Shown in pieces: positions 9,659 through 19,800 of a stretch of DNA of 64,000 bases. A program made the translations under genes and the position numbers. Under the pieces are notes generated by a model, which did not search any database, had not been told where the DNA came from, and saw only the letters and a program-made list of their open reading frames with translations. Positions within the stretch are counted from its first letter, which is position 1; the number at the start of each line of letters is the position of its first letter. This stretch comes from Symbiodinium sp. CCMP2592. Lineage: Eukaryota > Sar > Dinophyceae > Suessiales > Symbiodiniaceae. The stretch spans positions 1 through 64,000 of the forward strand of contig CAJNDT010000986.1 in the NCBI GenBank assembly GCA_905221615.1, given 5' to 3'.

Positions 9659-12600
9659 TTATCTCAGATTCGGATCCAGGGTTGGATCATAGGCTCGAGC
9701 ATAGACGTTCGGATGTGGCTCATCCGGGTCTGAGTGATCTTCTTCGGAACTTGAAAAGATTCCGAGTAATCTGTTCTCATCCCTGGTGAAGGCGGCGTCT
9801 GCAGTATCATATCCATGGTTGGATGTTGTCGCCTTTGGCTCGGCCTTTGGAGCAGCTTGTGAGCTGACTGGGGTTGCCTTGGCTTTAGCCGGTTGTGGCT
9901 GCTTAGCCTTTGCCCGTTCAGCCCTTCTTCTTTCAAGCTGTCCGTCTGAGGACGCCCATGATCTTTCACTTTCATCTCCTGAAGGAGATAAGGCGTGGGC
10001 ATAAAGGCTATTCCAGTACTGTTCTGCAGAAGGAGTTAGGACTTCTTCATTGTCAGATTCTGACTGGTCTTCCTCAGAGCTTTGGTCGTCAAAGAGTGTC
10101 TCGAGGACATTTTTGAGATTGTTATTTCTTCGCTCTATCTCTAGTGAGGAATGGACCAATTGGTTAAAGACTGTCCTTGAGTCCTTCAGTGCTGTTAGAA
10201 GTATTTCCACTCTGGATAGAGTATCTTGGATGGTGTCAAGATGTTCCTTCCTTTCCTCCTTGTCTCTCTGGATAGAGCTTCGCAATGATTGTGCGATTCT
10301 GAGGAGGTCTGTGTATTTCGCAAGAGGCATAGTTACCGTTTGATTGTCATGTATGACAGTTGTTTCGTCGCTGCTTAAGTTCCTGAATAGGACTTCCACG
10401 ACTGGTAGGAACTCCGTGCTCCACGGTTCCTCTTCATCATATGTTTCTACGTGCTGTAGAACGCGTTGTGTAAACTGGCCGGCTGCTTCTACCGTTGCAT
10501 CGATAGAGCTGACGTGTCTTGCTACTATGTTTCGGCACGTAACGTTAATTGCCTGGCCTTGATTGGCTTCGTCAAGTGCAGCGTCTGCATAGGTGCAGAG
10601 TCCACTGTTGTGGGCTTCTCTAGCTACCTTTCGTTGAATGCGCCGATTTTGACCTCCTCTTCTGGTAGGACCTTTTGGTCTTGGAGGATCAGAAGGTACT
10701 GTTCCTTTCGCCTTTGGCGGAGGACTCTTAGGTGGAGGTGATATGTTTGCCTTGTTAGGCCCTGGTGGCATTGCCTTGGGCGCTGATGACGATGCGGCAC
10801 TTGAGAGTGCAGATGTACCTCTGGCCTTTGCCGAGGATCCCTTGGGGATCGATGTATAGGTAATCTGCATGGCTTCTTCGGCCATTTGTGCATGCAAGGC
10901 ATCTTTGAATAATTGTGTCATATGAGGAGTGTTACTTGCATCATCGTAGGTCTGGAAGCGCTCAATGTCTCTTTCGGTGCCACGTGGTCGTGTATCACCT
11001 CTTTGGAAAGGATCGTTTCTGCGAATCTCCGCAACTTGTACTGCATGGAGGCAGTTTTTGCACAGCACCTTCTTGCAAACATCTCTTGCTTGCTTGAGCT
11101 GGTAACAGCTGTCTGAGAGATGGTAGACTTCGCTTCGGGAAGTATGCCAGATAGGTCGCAGATCAGTTGTTTCTCCGGAATTGACCCTGTTGGGTCCTAA
11201 AGGTTCACGCGTCTGCGGTTCATCCTCGGGTTCGAGGAATGGAACTCTTTGGTTCGCTGCTGCTTTTGATTTTGGTTGTTGGCGCTCCATACATCTGATA
11301 GGAGGCCTGGTAATCTGCTTCCACATCCAGTGTAAGCCCATTAGCAGCAAGAACACATTCCACGCGATGCTGAAGACGGAGAAGTCCTGCTCACTGGTTA
11401 GTGAGTTTGGAAGTGAAGTTTCATCAGTCTTGATAGACTCTGCGTTTGCTCCACCTCGGTTGCGGTGTCCGAACCAGCCCGACAATCCCGCTGCTGTAGC
11501 AGCTGTTCTGAGTGCCTTGCCGCTCGGAGCAGACGGTGGACGCGATGCCTTCCTTCTTCTTCTCCGGCTGGAGGATTCGTCCTCTTGTTCCTCTTCATCT
11601 CTCTGAGCAGACATCAAGTTTGATGTTTCTCTTTCGTGTTCTTCGATGTCACTTTTTGTTGGTGACGGTTCTTCTTCTAGTCCATCCAGCTCTTCCAAAG
11701 ACATGTTGAGCTTGTCAACAATATTGGTTCTTTGAGGCCTGGACCTTGATCTTGGTAGATCTTGTTGTGAAGAGGACGATGATTCCTGGTTCCTTCTTGG
11801 AGGAGGACCTTCAGGCTCGCTGGGACGTTCAGGCTGTGGCCACTCCCAGAATCTTCCATATCTGTGATGGCTACCTGATGGTTGCGATTTGTCGTACCAG
11901 CTGTTGCCGGATGAGTAAACGAATGAATCGTTGTAACCCCAGTATTCAGCATTACGCTGCTTGTAAGCCTTTCGCTTGTCAGCGATCTTTTGGACCTGGG
12001 CATCTGACCGGTTGTGTTTCCCTTTTGTAAGGATTGGTTGTATCGTGAAGCCCAAAGGGCTGTGCCAATCTTTGTCAGTGGGACTCAACCATAGGTCAAG
12101 GTTAGAAAAAGTTGAATAGTACTGCTTGACTGAGACAAACAGACGGATATCAATATCCCTGTTGTTGTTCGTGTCCTGCCACATATCTGAGATTCGCTCC
12201 CAGTATGTTCTTTCGCCGGCAGGTGTGACCTCTCTTGGACTAGGTGACGCCGTGTGCGGCGTTTTACTCCAGTCAAGGATATAACTGTTGATACAGTCAA
12301 GGTCAGCAACTTTCTTCGCCGGGTCCGCCGGTAGACGATCTGCACGTGCCAGTCTGTGCTGGTCGGAGTTGTTCAAGCAAAGATGTCGCACTTGTGAGTT
12401 CCTTCCTGCTATTTTGTTGAATGCTGCAAGTTTCTTCTCCAGGTATAGAGAAAACAAACTGTTTCGCGGGTGAACGTCTCCACCTTTTAAGGTGAGCCTC
12501 GACGCAATATTATTGAGATCTCCCGCTATTACATCCGGTTTAAAAGGGAGAATCTCGTTGAGGAACGCGTTCACCAGTTCGCGTCTCTGTTCTTCCTTAT

Positions 12601-15600
12601 GAGTCATGAATGAGTTGAAATGGACGATCGCGATGGTGATGACCTTGTAAGGCCCTTTTGTACACCACATCTCGTCAAGATCGTTCGATGCTTCTTGTGA
12701 GAAGATCTCTGCGTATGACTCAAAGTCTTTTTCTGGTGGCTCATCACCCTCGACATGGCCGTTCCATTCACAGAGAATCGGCGAGGGGTCGAGGTTCGAC
12801 AGTGTCAGGCACGCCTCTGGTGAGAGGTAAGAGCCATCAGTGGGTCCATCCTTGTCAGGATTTTTGCCCTTGAGTGGGTCATATCCGATAATCTGCATGA
12901 ACTCGTCTCTCGTCATCCTTTGGCCAGAATATGGGTGGACCCATTCTTTTGCCTCCGGGATGGTACTGTGGTACCCAAAGGTGAGGCGGCATACCGCACC
13001 GTGGCATGCCCACAGTCGCTTCTTGGGACCACCATTCTTAGGTTTCATTGTTCGATGACGATAAAAGTGGTGGACGAGAGCGATGTCTGTTGTTGGGTCA
13101 CCCTTGACTCCAATATACATCGAGGGTGCCTCAGGCTCCTTGGGAGGAGAGTGGATTAGCATCCCCCTGTATTCATGTTGTCGCATGGTTGCGATCGAAT
13201 ACTCTGACGCAAGTGCTCCTGCCTCGAGTACGAGGGTAATATGAGCTGAATTGTTGAAGCACATGTCAATAAGAGGGTGATAATCGAATCCCTTCTCAGG
13301 TTTGAGCTTCTTTTTGGGATTCCCTGCGGGCACCGGCGCTCGATCCATATTTCCCCAGTTGAATACCACTAGGTTTAGCGATACGCTGTCTGGGTTTGAG
13401 CCTTCAATGTATTCTCTCTTCTCGTTAACACCGGCCATCCTATTGCGAACTATCTCGTAATGTGCGTCGAGCACCAGTTTGTCTTCGTAGCCAGTAAGAG
13501 AGAGAAAAGAAGCCGGGTGGCTTGTTCTAGAGTCCTTGATATTGATGTGACTCTTGTTAATGCTCTTATATTCCTCCAGGGTTGGAGCCTCTGTGGAGCT
13601 GTCATACGTATTCGGAGGATTGTTCCTAATATCATCAAGGCTGCATGGATCAACGCCTGGATGGTCCTTTTCGAACAGACTTCTTGCGTGGTCGCAATAC
13701 ATGTTGATTTTCTGGACTGCCAAATCTACGTCCTCATGTGTGAGGATGGCCTCGTATAAAAACTGACGCTCTTCTGAGGTCATTCCTGCTCTCACTTTGG
13801 AGGTCTCAAGGCAATCGATTGGCAAGACGCACTCGCACATCCGTTGTTTACCCTGTGGGGTAAGTCGACAGTCTGCACATACAATCGTTCCACAGGAATA
13901 GCAAAAATAGCCTGTAGGCTGTTTGCAGAGATCGCAGAGAGGATTGTCTGGTCGAGGCAACATTCGTATCCTTTGGTTAAGGCTCATGGCTGTCCTGCGT
14001 ACTCCTACAAATCTCTCCTTGTTAGGAGGTGCAGAGGAGGAAGATGCCGACTCTCTGGGTCTGTCCCACTCCTCTTCGTCAGGAGCCTCAGAATCTTTGA
14101 TCATGAGTGGACTTCGGATTTTTCGATTCCATCGACTAACCCAGATTCTCTCTTGCATTTCCTGTTGCATAGCCGGGTTAGACGGTGACTTCGAGATTCG
14201 GTGCTTGGTATTTTCTCGAATTCGAGCGCTGATGCGCTCATGTTCTCTTACGAGGTCTTCCTCATCAGCAGGCTCCTCGTATTCGAGGTTGAGCTTGCTT
14301 CTGTTGACTCGATAATAGGTTTCTGTTTCAGGATCGAAGAGAACTAGGAATTTTTCCTTCTCCTTTTTAGGAGATTTTGGTTTTCTTGGCTCTTCGTCTG
14401 AGCTCTGAACATATTCTGTTTCAGGCCTTGGTTGGTCAAGTTTGACCTTCTCAAGTTTCTCTGTGATCTCTTCCGTGGGAGATTCTTTCTTCTCCTCTGA
14501 CGCTGCAGGTGCTGAGTTCGTCTTGTGAGACGGATTAACATCAACTCGGAGTTCTGAGGATGACGAAGATTTTGAACTCTTTTCGCTCTTCTCGCTCTTT
14601 TCGCTTGATGCAGACTCAACGTCTGATTCTTCGTCACAATCCTGGTTAGGATCTGGTTCCTCAGGTTCCGTCTCTGTTCCAGAAGATTCTTCCTTGGGAG
14701 GAACTACATTGGCAGAAGTATCCTGAACAGGTTCTGGAGGTTTGTGACCTGTCGTTATCTTAAGAACTTCAGTGGCGCTTCTGGTGCCGTCGGAGTTCCA
14801 GAGCTGTCCCATAAGACTGTCCGGATCCTTGTCGGCCTCGGCCTGCCGGGCGAGCTTGGATCTCGGATGGATCTCCTTTGCAGTAGTCTCCGTTTTCGGA
14901 GGTACTTCACCTGCAGAAGCGGTTTGCTCCAGGTTTGGAGCTGTGTCAGCCTCTGTATTTGGCAGAGAGAAAGACTTCTTGTGAGAAGATCTAGCCTTGG
15001 GAGGCTCTGGAGGCAGATTTCGCCTTGACATCTTGCGAAGTGTCGATTCGATCTCTTGGCCGTAATTTGAGCACCATTTCTTCGACTCGTAAGTCGCTGA
15101 CGGCATCTGTTCGGAGCAGTGGTCTGCCCACCATGGTCCGATGCTCTTGAGCTCATCGTATTGCGATGATACCCAGAGTGTTTCAGAGGGTGCAAATACG
15201 GCGCTAAGAGTACGGGCATGCACTACCTCTGGTGTAGCAAACATCCCTGCTTGCGACTGCCACATGTTTGTGACTTCGTTCACTACGTTATTTGCGTCGA
15301 ATACTAGAAGCAGTGCCTTGTTGGCACGCAGCAAAGTCGGATTAGGATTCGCCAGGTTTAGCGTTGAAAACTGAACAGTGTCCCTGTTGGAACGACTGTT
15401 TTCATTCACGAGAGCTTGAAGACCTGGTGAGGTAACCACCTGCGATAGGAGGTTTGATGGTACCAGACCATGCCTCAGGATTGAGGATAATGCCTGTAAG
15501 TCCGTGGCATGCATGATGTAACAAGGGTTGTTCTGTCGAACAAAATCTTCCATGCCTACGGGCCTTGGCGCGTTAGTGGAGAGACGCTGTGCATGGGACT

Positions 15601-16582
15601 GCACAGGATTGCTCCCCGTTGCCATGAAGTCTGAGATGGTCATGTGTGACCTTGGCCTCTCTTCTTCAGGATCTGGTTCTTCAGCTCTTGGTAGAGTTCG
15701 TCGTGAACCGTGTCCTCCCACTGCCGAGAGGAAAAGTTTGGTCATGGTCAGCACATTTGCATCCGGTGGGATGGTAACGGCGGCATCTGTTGTTTCGGCC
15801 TTGCCATCTTGGTTATAAACCATAGTGACCACGAACCTGGACTTAGTGTTAAGGAGGACACCAAGCGCGATCTCTTGTGGTGTATACTGTGCGAGCTCTG
15901 CATCGGCCAACTTGGACATGTCCAGAAGATAATTGTGTTGGCCAGCAAAGAGATCTTGGCGCTGGTTCTGAAGGTGTCTTGTTGAGTGTGCCAACCACCT
16001 TCCGACTCTGTTGGTCTTGGAAAGAATGTGGAAGCACATCTCTGGTGAGAGACCTGTTACCTCTACCAGTCTTGGCACTGAGGAGGAATAGTCATATTCT
16101 CCAGATGCATCAAGACTCACACATTGTTTTACCTCCTGTGGGAGGCCAGTCTGAAGGTGATGTGCAAGCATCGTACAAAACTGGCGTGGATCACGAGCGT
16201 GATTACCCACGTTGTTATCCCAGTATAAAAGGGGACTGTTGTCCCATGGTCCTTGAAGGACTCCTTCGTAGAGCCTGACTCCATGTCTGGAGATTGGAGT
16301 GAGCCTTGCTCGACTCGCATGGCCACATCGTAAGATCAGGTCAGCAAGATCTCTTGGACGCGGATTGAACACCTGTTGGTGACCCATGTAAATGTATGGA
16401 GGCTCGTTATTTTTCTCACGTTTGTGAAATCGATGTCCACCGTGTTCGGTGTGTCGACGTGATGCTTCCCGACGAGACTCGGGGTAAGAGCTATCCATGT
16501 GTGGATGTCGCTCATGGTACGCCTGTACTGCCCTGGGTAGGGCGTGTCCATCACGGCTACGGAAGTTTGATCGTGTGCTCAT
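9659..16582 (-). CDS. Retrotransposon ORF3: 2307-aa multidomain protein with KptA/ART-like and EEP nuclease-like domains
   Basis: This uninterrupted reading frame starts at an ATG after the Pol ORF and ends with TAA. Visible modules: residues 60-270, an unrecognised globular region; 340-480, a KptA/ADP-ribosyltransferase-like domain (YIMHATDLQALSSILRHGL, then VQFSTLN, LLLVFDANNV and GMFATPEVVHARTLSAVF); 500-860, a disordered Ser/Glu/Lys region; 883-918, a Cys-rich zinc finger (CDLC, CYSC, CADC, CEC); 1067-1515, an endonuclease/exonuclease/phosphatase fold with Glu1120, His1321 (VHFNS), GDLN at 1354-1357 and DWHSPL at 1505-1510; about 1735-1755, a hydrophobic membrane segment (FSIAWNVFLLLMGLHWMW); 1812-1845, a Cys/His cluster (YHLSDSC, then CKKVLCKNC); then a basic/acidic coiled tail. 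No retroviral Gag, Pol or envelope family matches. The frame has stayed open over 6.9 kb, so it is presumably under selection. Its function is unknown to me. Confidence 0.85.
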   Translation of the reverse strand: MSTRSNFRSRDGHALPRAVQAYHERHPHMDSSYPESRREASRRHTEHGGHRFHKREKNNEPPYIYMGHQQVFNPRPRDLADLILRCGHASRARLTPISRHGVRLYEGVLQGPWDNSPLLYWDNNVGNHARDPRQFCTMLAHHLQTGLPQEVKQCVSLDASGEYDYSSSVPRLVEVTGLSPEMCFHILSKTNRVGRWLAHSTRHLQNQRQDLFAGQHNYLLDMSKLADAELAQYTPQEIALGVLLNTKSRFVVTMVYNQDGKAETTDAAVTIPPDANVLTMTKLFLSAVGGHGSRRTLPRAEEPDPEEERPRSHMTISDFMATGSNPVQSHAQRLSTNAPRPVGMEDFVRQNNPCYIMHATDLQALSSILRHGLVPSNLLSQVVTSPGLQALVNENSRSNRDTVQFSTLNLANPNPTLLRANKALLLVFDANNVVNEVTNMWQSQAGMFATPEVVHARTLSAVFAPSETLWVSSQYDELKSIGPWWADHCSEQMPSATYESKKWCSNYGQEIESTLRKMSRRNLPPEPPKARSSHKKSFSLPNTEADTAPNLEQTASAGEVPPKTETTAKEIHPRSKLARQAEADKDPDSLMGQLWNSDGTRSATEVLKITTGHKPPEPVQDTSANVVPPKEESSGTETEPEEPDPNQDCDEESDVESASSEKSEKSEKSSKSSSSSELRVDVNPSHKTNSAPAASEEKKESPTEEITEKLEKVKLDQPRPETEYVQSSDEEPRKPKSPKKEKEKFLVLFDPETETYYRVNRSKLNLEYEEPADEEDLVREHERISARIRENTKHRISKSPSNPAMQQEMQERIWVSRWNRKIRSPLMIKDSEAPDEEEWDRPRESASSSSAPPNKERFVGVRRTAMSLNQRIRMLPRPDNPLCDLCKQPTGYFCYSCGTIVCADCRLTPQGKQRMCECVLPIDCLETSKVRAGMTSEERQFLYEAILTHEDVDLAVQKINMYCDHARSLFEKDHPGVDPCSLDDIRNNPPNTYDSSTEAPTLEEYKSINKSHINIKDSRTSHPASFLSLTGYEDKLVLDAHYEIVRNRMAGVNEKREYIEGSNPDSVSLNLVVFNWGNMDRAPVPAGNPKKKLKPEKGFDYHPLIDMCFNNSAHITLVLEAGALASEYSIATMRQHEYRGMLIHSPPKEPEAPSMYIGVKGDPTTDIALVHHFYRHRTMKPKNGGPKKRLWACHGAVCRLTFGYHSTIPEAKEWVHPYSGQRMTRDEFMQIIGYDPLKGKNPDKDGPTDGSYLSPEACLTLSNLDPSPILCEWNGHVEGDEPPEKDFESYAEIFSQEASNDLDEMWCTKGPYKVITIAIVHFNSFMTHKEEQRRELVNAFLNEILPFKPDVIAGDLNNIASRLTLKGGDVHPRNSLFSLYLEKKLAAFNKIAGRNSQVRHLCLNNSDQHRLARADRLPADPAKKVADLDCINSYILDWSKTPHTASPSPREVTPAGERTYWERISDMWQDTNNNRDIDIRLFVSVKQYYSTFSNLDLWLSPTDKDWHSPLGFTIQPILTKGKHNRSDAQVQKIADKRKAYKQRNAEYWGYNDSFVYSSGNSWYDKSQPSGSHHRYGRFWEWPQPERPSEPEGPPPRRNQESSSSSQQDLPRSRSRPQRTNIVDKLNMSLEELDGLEEEPSPTKSDIEEHERETSNLMSAQRDEEEQEDESSSRRRRRKASRPPSAPSGKALRTAATAAGLSGWFGHRNRGGANAESIKTDETSLPNSLTSEQDFSVFSIAWNVFLLLMGLHWMWKQITRPPIRCMERQQPKSKAAANQRVPFLEPEDEPQTREPLGPNRVNSGETTDLRPIWHTSRSEVYHLSDSCYQLKQARDVCKKVLCKNCLHAVQVAEIRRNDPFQRGDTRPRGTERDIERFQTYDDASNTPHMTQLFKDALHAQMAEEAMQITYTSIPKGSSAKARGTSALSSAASSSAPKAMPPGPNKANISPPPKSPPPKAKGTVPSDPPRPKGPTRRGGQNRRIQRKVAREAHNSGLCTYADAALDEANQGQAINVTCRNIVARHVSSIDATVEAAGQFTQRVLQHVETYDEEEPWSTEFLPVVEVLFRNLSSDETTVIHDNQTVTMPLAKYTDLLRIAQSLRSSIQRDKEERKEHLDTIQDTLSRVEILLTALKDSRTVFNQLVHSSLEIERRNNNLKNVLETLFDDQSSEEDQSESDNEEVLTPSAEQYWNSLYAHALSPSGDESERSWASSDGQLERRRAERAKAKQPQPAKAKATPVSSQAAPKAEPKATTSNHGYDTADAAFTRDENRLLGIFSSSEEDHSDPDEPHPNVYARAYDPTLDPNLR

Positions 16583-16805
16583 TACGGCACGATGACCAAA
16601 CAGGATCAGGAATGCTTGTTTAGCTCAAAGGCTGGTTGCTGTGAGGCTCGAGGCTGAAAGCGGCTGCGGATGATACAGAACATATAGTTCTCATGAACAT
16701 GTCCGATCTTGATGAAAACGCAGCTTGCAGACACAAATTTTCTTTTAGACGAAAAACAGTCTAAATAGAAAATCCAGCACATGGTTGTGCTACCAGCAAA
16801 CAAGA
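16583..16805 (-). other. Gap between ORF2 and ORF3
   Basis: These 223 nt separate the RNase H stop from the ATG of ORF3 at 16582. No frame is open across them. ORF3 must therefore be expressed from a spliced or subgenomic RNA, by reinitiation or by internal entry. Candidate acceptors (TTTCAG, CTCACAG in sense, around 16630..16660) exist, but nothing decides. Confidence 0.5.
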
Positions 16806-19800
16806 CTACCACCATGTTCCTTGGCAGTAAAATAATCGGTAAATCTCTGTTGAGACATCAATTCCAAGGAAGGCTACCGCTGTAGCGGCATTCTTAAGGT
16901 TGTCTATGATCCACCGAACAGTGAAAGCTTTATGTTGAAGAAGTTCACGGAAGGGTGGATGAATGTCTGTTTCTGGTAAATTTCCTGTTTCCAGAGCCTT
17001 GATAAGCTCATCAGGTTGCGCCGAATGCTTTGTTAATGCATCAGCTAGGCAGTACTTCGAGCTTACATGAGCTAGGTCATCTAAAGATCCAGAGTTGGAT
17101 TCCTTACGAAGCATCTGTATAAGATGGTGAGTTTCCTTCTGCTCTGGAAGGTGTGTCGTGCCTGCTGTTGTCACAAGATTGTTCGCATCTGTTCTGATAT
17201 GTATGGGTACGGTCTCTGATGAGAGATCTGCCCAAAGTCCCTTGAGGAACAGGCAAGTACCAAAGCAACGCATCAGTGCGTTAAGCTCTGCCACTGTTGT
17301 GGACATTGTGGTTGTCGTAATCTTGTGAGACTCGTAATCCACCAGGCTACCTCTCGAGGATGTTTCCTTAATAGAGGATTCAGAGAAATCGTTCTTCTTG
17401 GAAGAAGCAGCTGCTGCTGATTGTTTCATTCCCTTTAGCTTTGGATTTCGATCTTCAGCAAGGAAAATAACATGTGCTCTCTGAGATGATTTGTCATCAT
17501 TGTTCCTGTAGGAAGCATCAGGGTAACCGAGGATTCTGAGATTTCCTTTCAGCGGCCAAAAACGCAATTCTACTTCGGTAGACTTCAAAATCCTAACAAG
17601 CTTGTTCAATTCTCGAATATCACCGATAGTAGGCTTGGCAGCCTTGCTCGCACACCGACTGAAGCGATAACAGATGTGAGCTTGAGTCCGGCTTTGTAGC
17701 CAGTTGATCTGTCCTAAAACACTTCTATAAGCAGTGTGCTGCTGTGGTGTGCATTGTTGCTCATTGTTGAGCTTCTTGTCAAAAACAATTTCTTCTAGAG
17801 CTTCAACAGCTAGGTTCTGATTTACTGAGATATGTGCTGGCACTGATGCTGTAGCATCCTTCCAGACTAATCTCTGTCCTACAAACATGATATCATTCGT
17901 GTCTTCAGAACCTACTGCAAATTCCTTTTTGATCGATTCAATCACGGCCTTACGAAAGGTGTCATCACCGGCCATGCACAGGTCATCTACATGCAAACAG
18001 ACTACTCCATGTACCTGTCTACCCTTGGCATTGTTGCCTGCTATGGGATCTAGGAGATAGTCAATCGCTGATTCCATGGTCTTTGGCTGAGACTTCTTGA
18101 GCTCAGCATCTGCTGTTGCAGACTTCTTACCATACAGAACATATGTACAGCGATCCGCACGGGTTGGCACCAGGCCATAAGACAGGAGTGCCTTATCAAC
18201 GATGTTCCACCATCTTCGAGGTGCATCGTTAAGTCCATAAGCGGGTTTCTTCATCCTCGCTGCAATGTAGGAAGGATAACCTGCTTCAGGAGGAATCTGA
18301 CAAATTATGTCTCTCGACTCATCATAGGCTTCACCCTGCAGGAAAGCAGTCTTTAGGTCGATGTGTGTCAGATTCCACAGCTTGTTAGCTGCTAGTTGAA
18401 TCGCTAAGCGGAAACCTGGGCGACTCGCAGCAGGACTATCAGTTTGCTGAATGTCCTTCTGTCGATCCTGGAAACCTCTCAGGACCCATCGGGCCTTGCA
18501 CTTAAGGAAGTTTCCGTCCTTGTCTCTTTTTAGAGTCAGGACCCATCGACCAGTGACATAATTTCGGATGTTTCCGAGTTTCCGTGTATCGACGAGCTCA
18601 AAGACATCATTGTCTAGCCAGCTCTGATATTCTGCTGCTTTCGCTTCATCAAACTGTTTCTTCATCTCACGCTTTTCCTTGGCGGTTGCCTCCTTCCGCT
18701 GTGCCTTCTGGGTTAAATTCGCTGAGTTCCTGGGGGAACTTAGAGATAAGGCCTTGTCCTCTTCCGTGATAAGATCGTACTCTTCACGAATGTCAGATCG
18801 GAACCTTTTAGTGGGTTTATACCGTGTTCGGTCTGACCTCACTCTTGATGTTACCTCTCTAATGTCTACGGGTCCGCCATGCATGTACCGAGGCATGGAG
18901 AAGGAACCTGTGTTACTGCACAGTTTCTGTTCTTCTGTGAGAAGGACCCAGTCCTTCTCATCTACGACCAAGTCACCTTCCTCATCAGAGTAATACCTTG
19001 TGTTTTCTGACTCGGCATCGCTCTCCGGTTCTGGTGAACCAGAAGTGTGAGGAGGAGCGGACGGTTGTCCGGGGTCGTCTGGGACCAGTTCTTCTTCAGT
19101 GTCTTCTTCATCTTGTTGTAACGGAAGAATGGGTCCCTGTGGATGTGCCTTCGGTTTAGGTTTTGGTGTTGGCACCTGTGAAGGTGATTTCTGTTTGTGT
19201 GGCGAAACTTTCCTTTCCGATGAAGACCTTGGCGACACATCACCCCCCAGACGCCGAGGAGACGGAACGCGAGGAGGCGGATGCACGCGAGGCTTAGCCC
19301 GAGCAGGAGCCACGGGCTCATCGGAGGAAACGGCCGGTAGTCGCGGTGGAGGTATGGGAGGAGGAGGACGCGACGGCGGCGTGCCGGGAGGCATCGGCTG
19401 ATCTGGTTCCGGCATAGAAACATCGTCAGATGTGATCCGTGAGCGATTAGTGCTCATTGGTTCCGACGGGTCTGACGGCGAAACCTCTTCGTCCGACATG
19501 ATTACATCCGGCGGTGTTCGCACGGACGGTGAAGTCTTGCCGCCTGTCATCTGGAATAGCACCCCCGAGAAGGTTGATGGGTGTACTTTGTTCCAGGAAA
19601 CCTGGTGCGGCAAGCAACACGTCATAGTCGAATTGGGCTTCTTCTTGTTCCAGAAGACAAGAACGCCATCAGTTACACTGGTGAGTGCTTTAACTGTTCC
19701 AAATGTACCTCTGTATAGAGTACACTGTTCGAAACCAGACCCTGGTAAGAGTCTTGATCTAAGGCGAGTAATGTCTGACACCAAGGCATCAAGGGACGGT

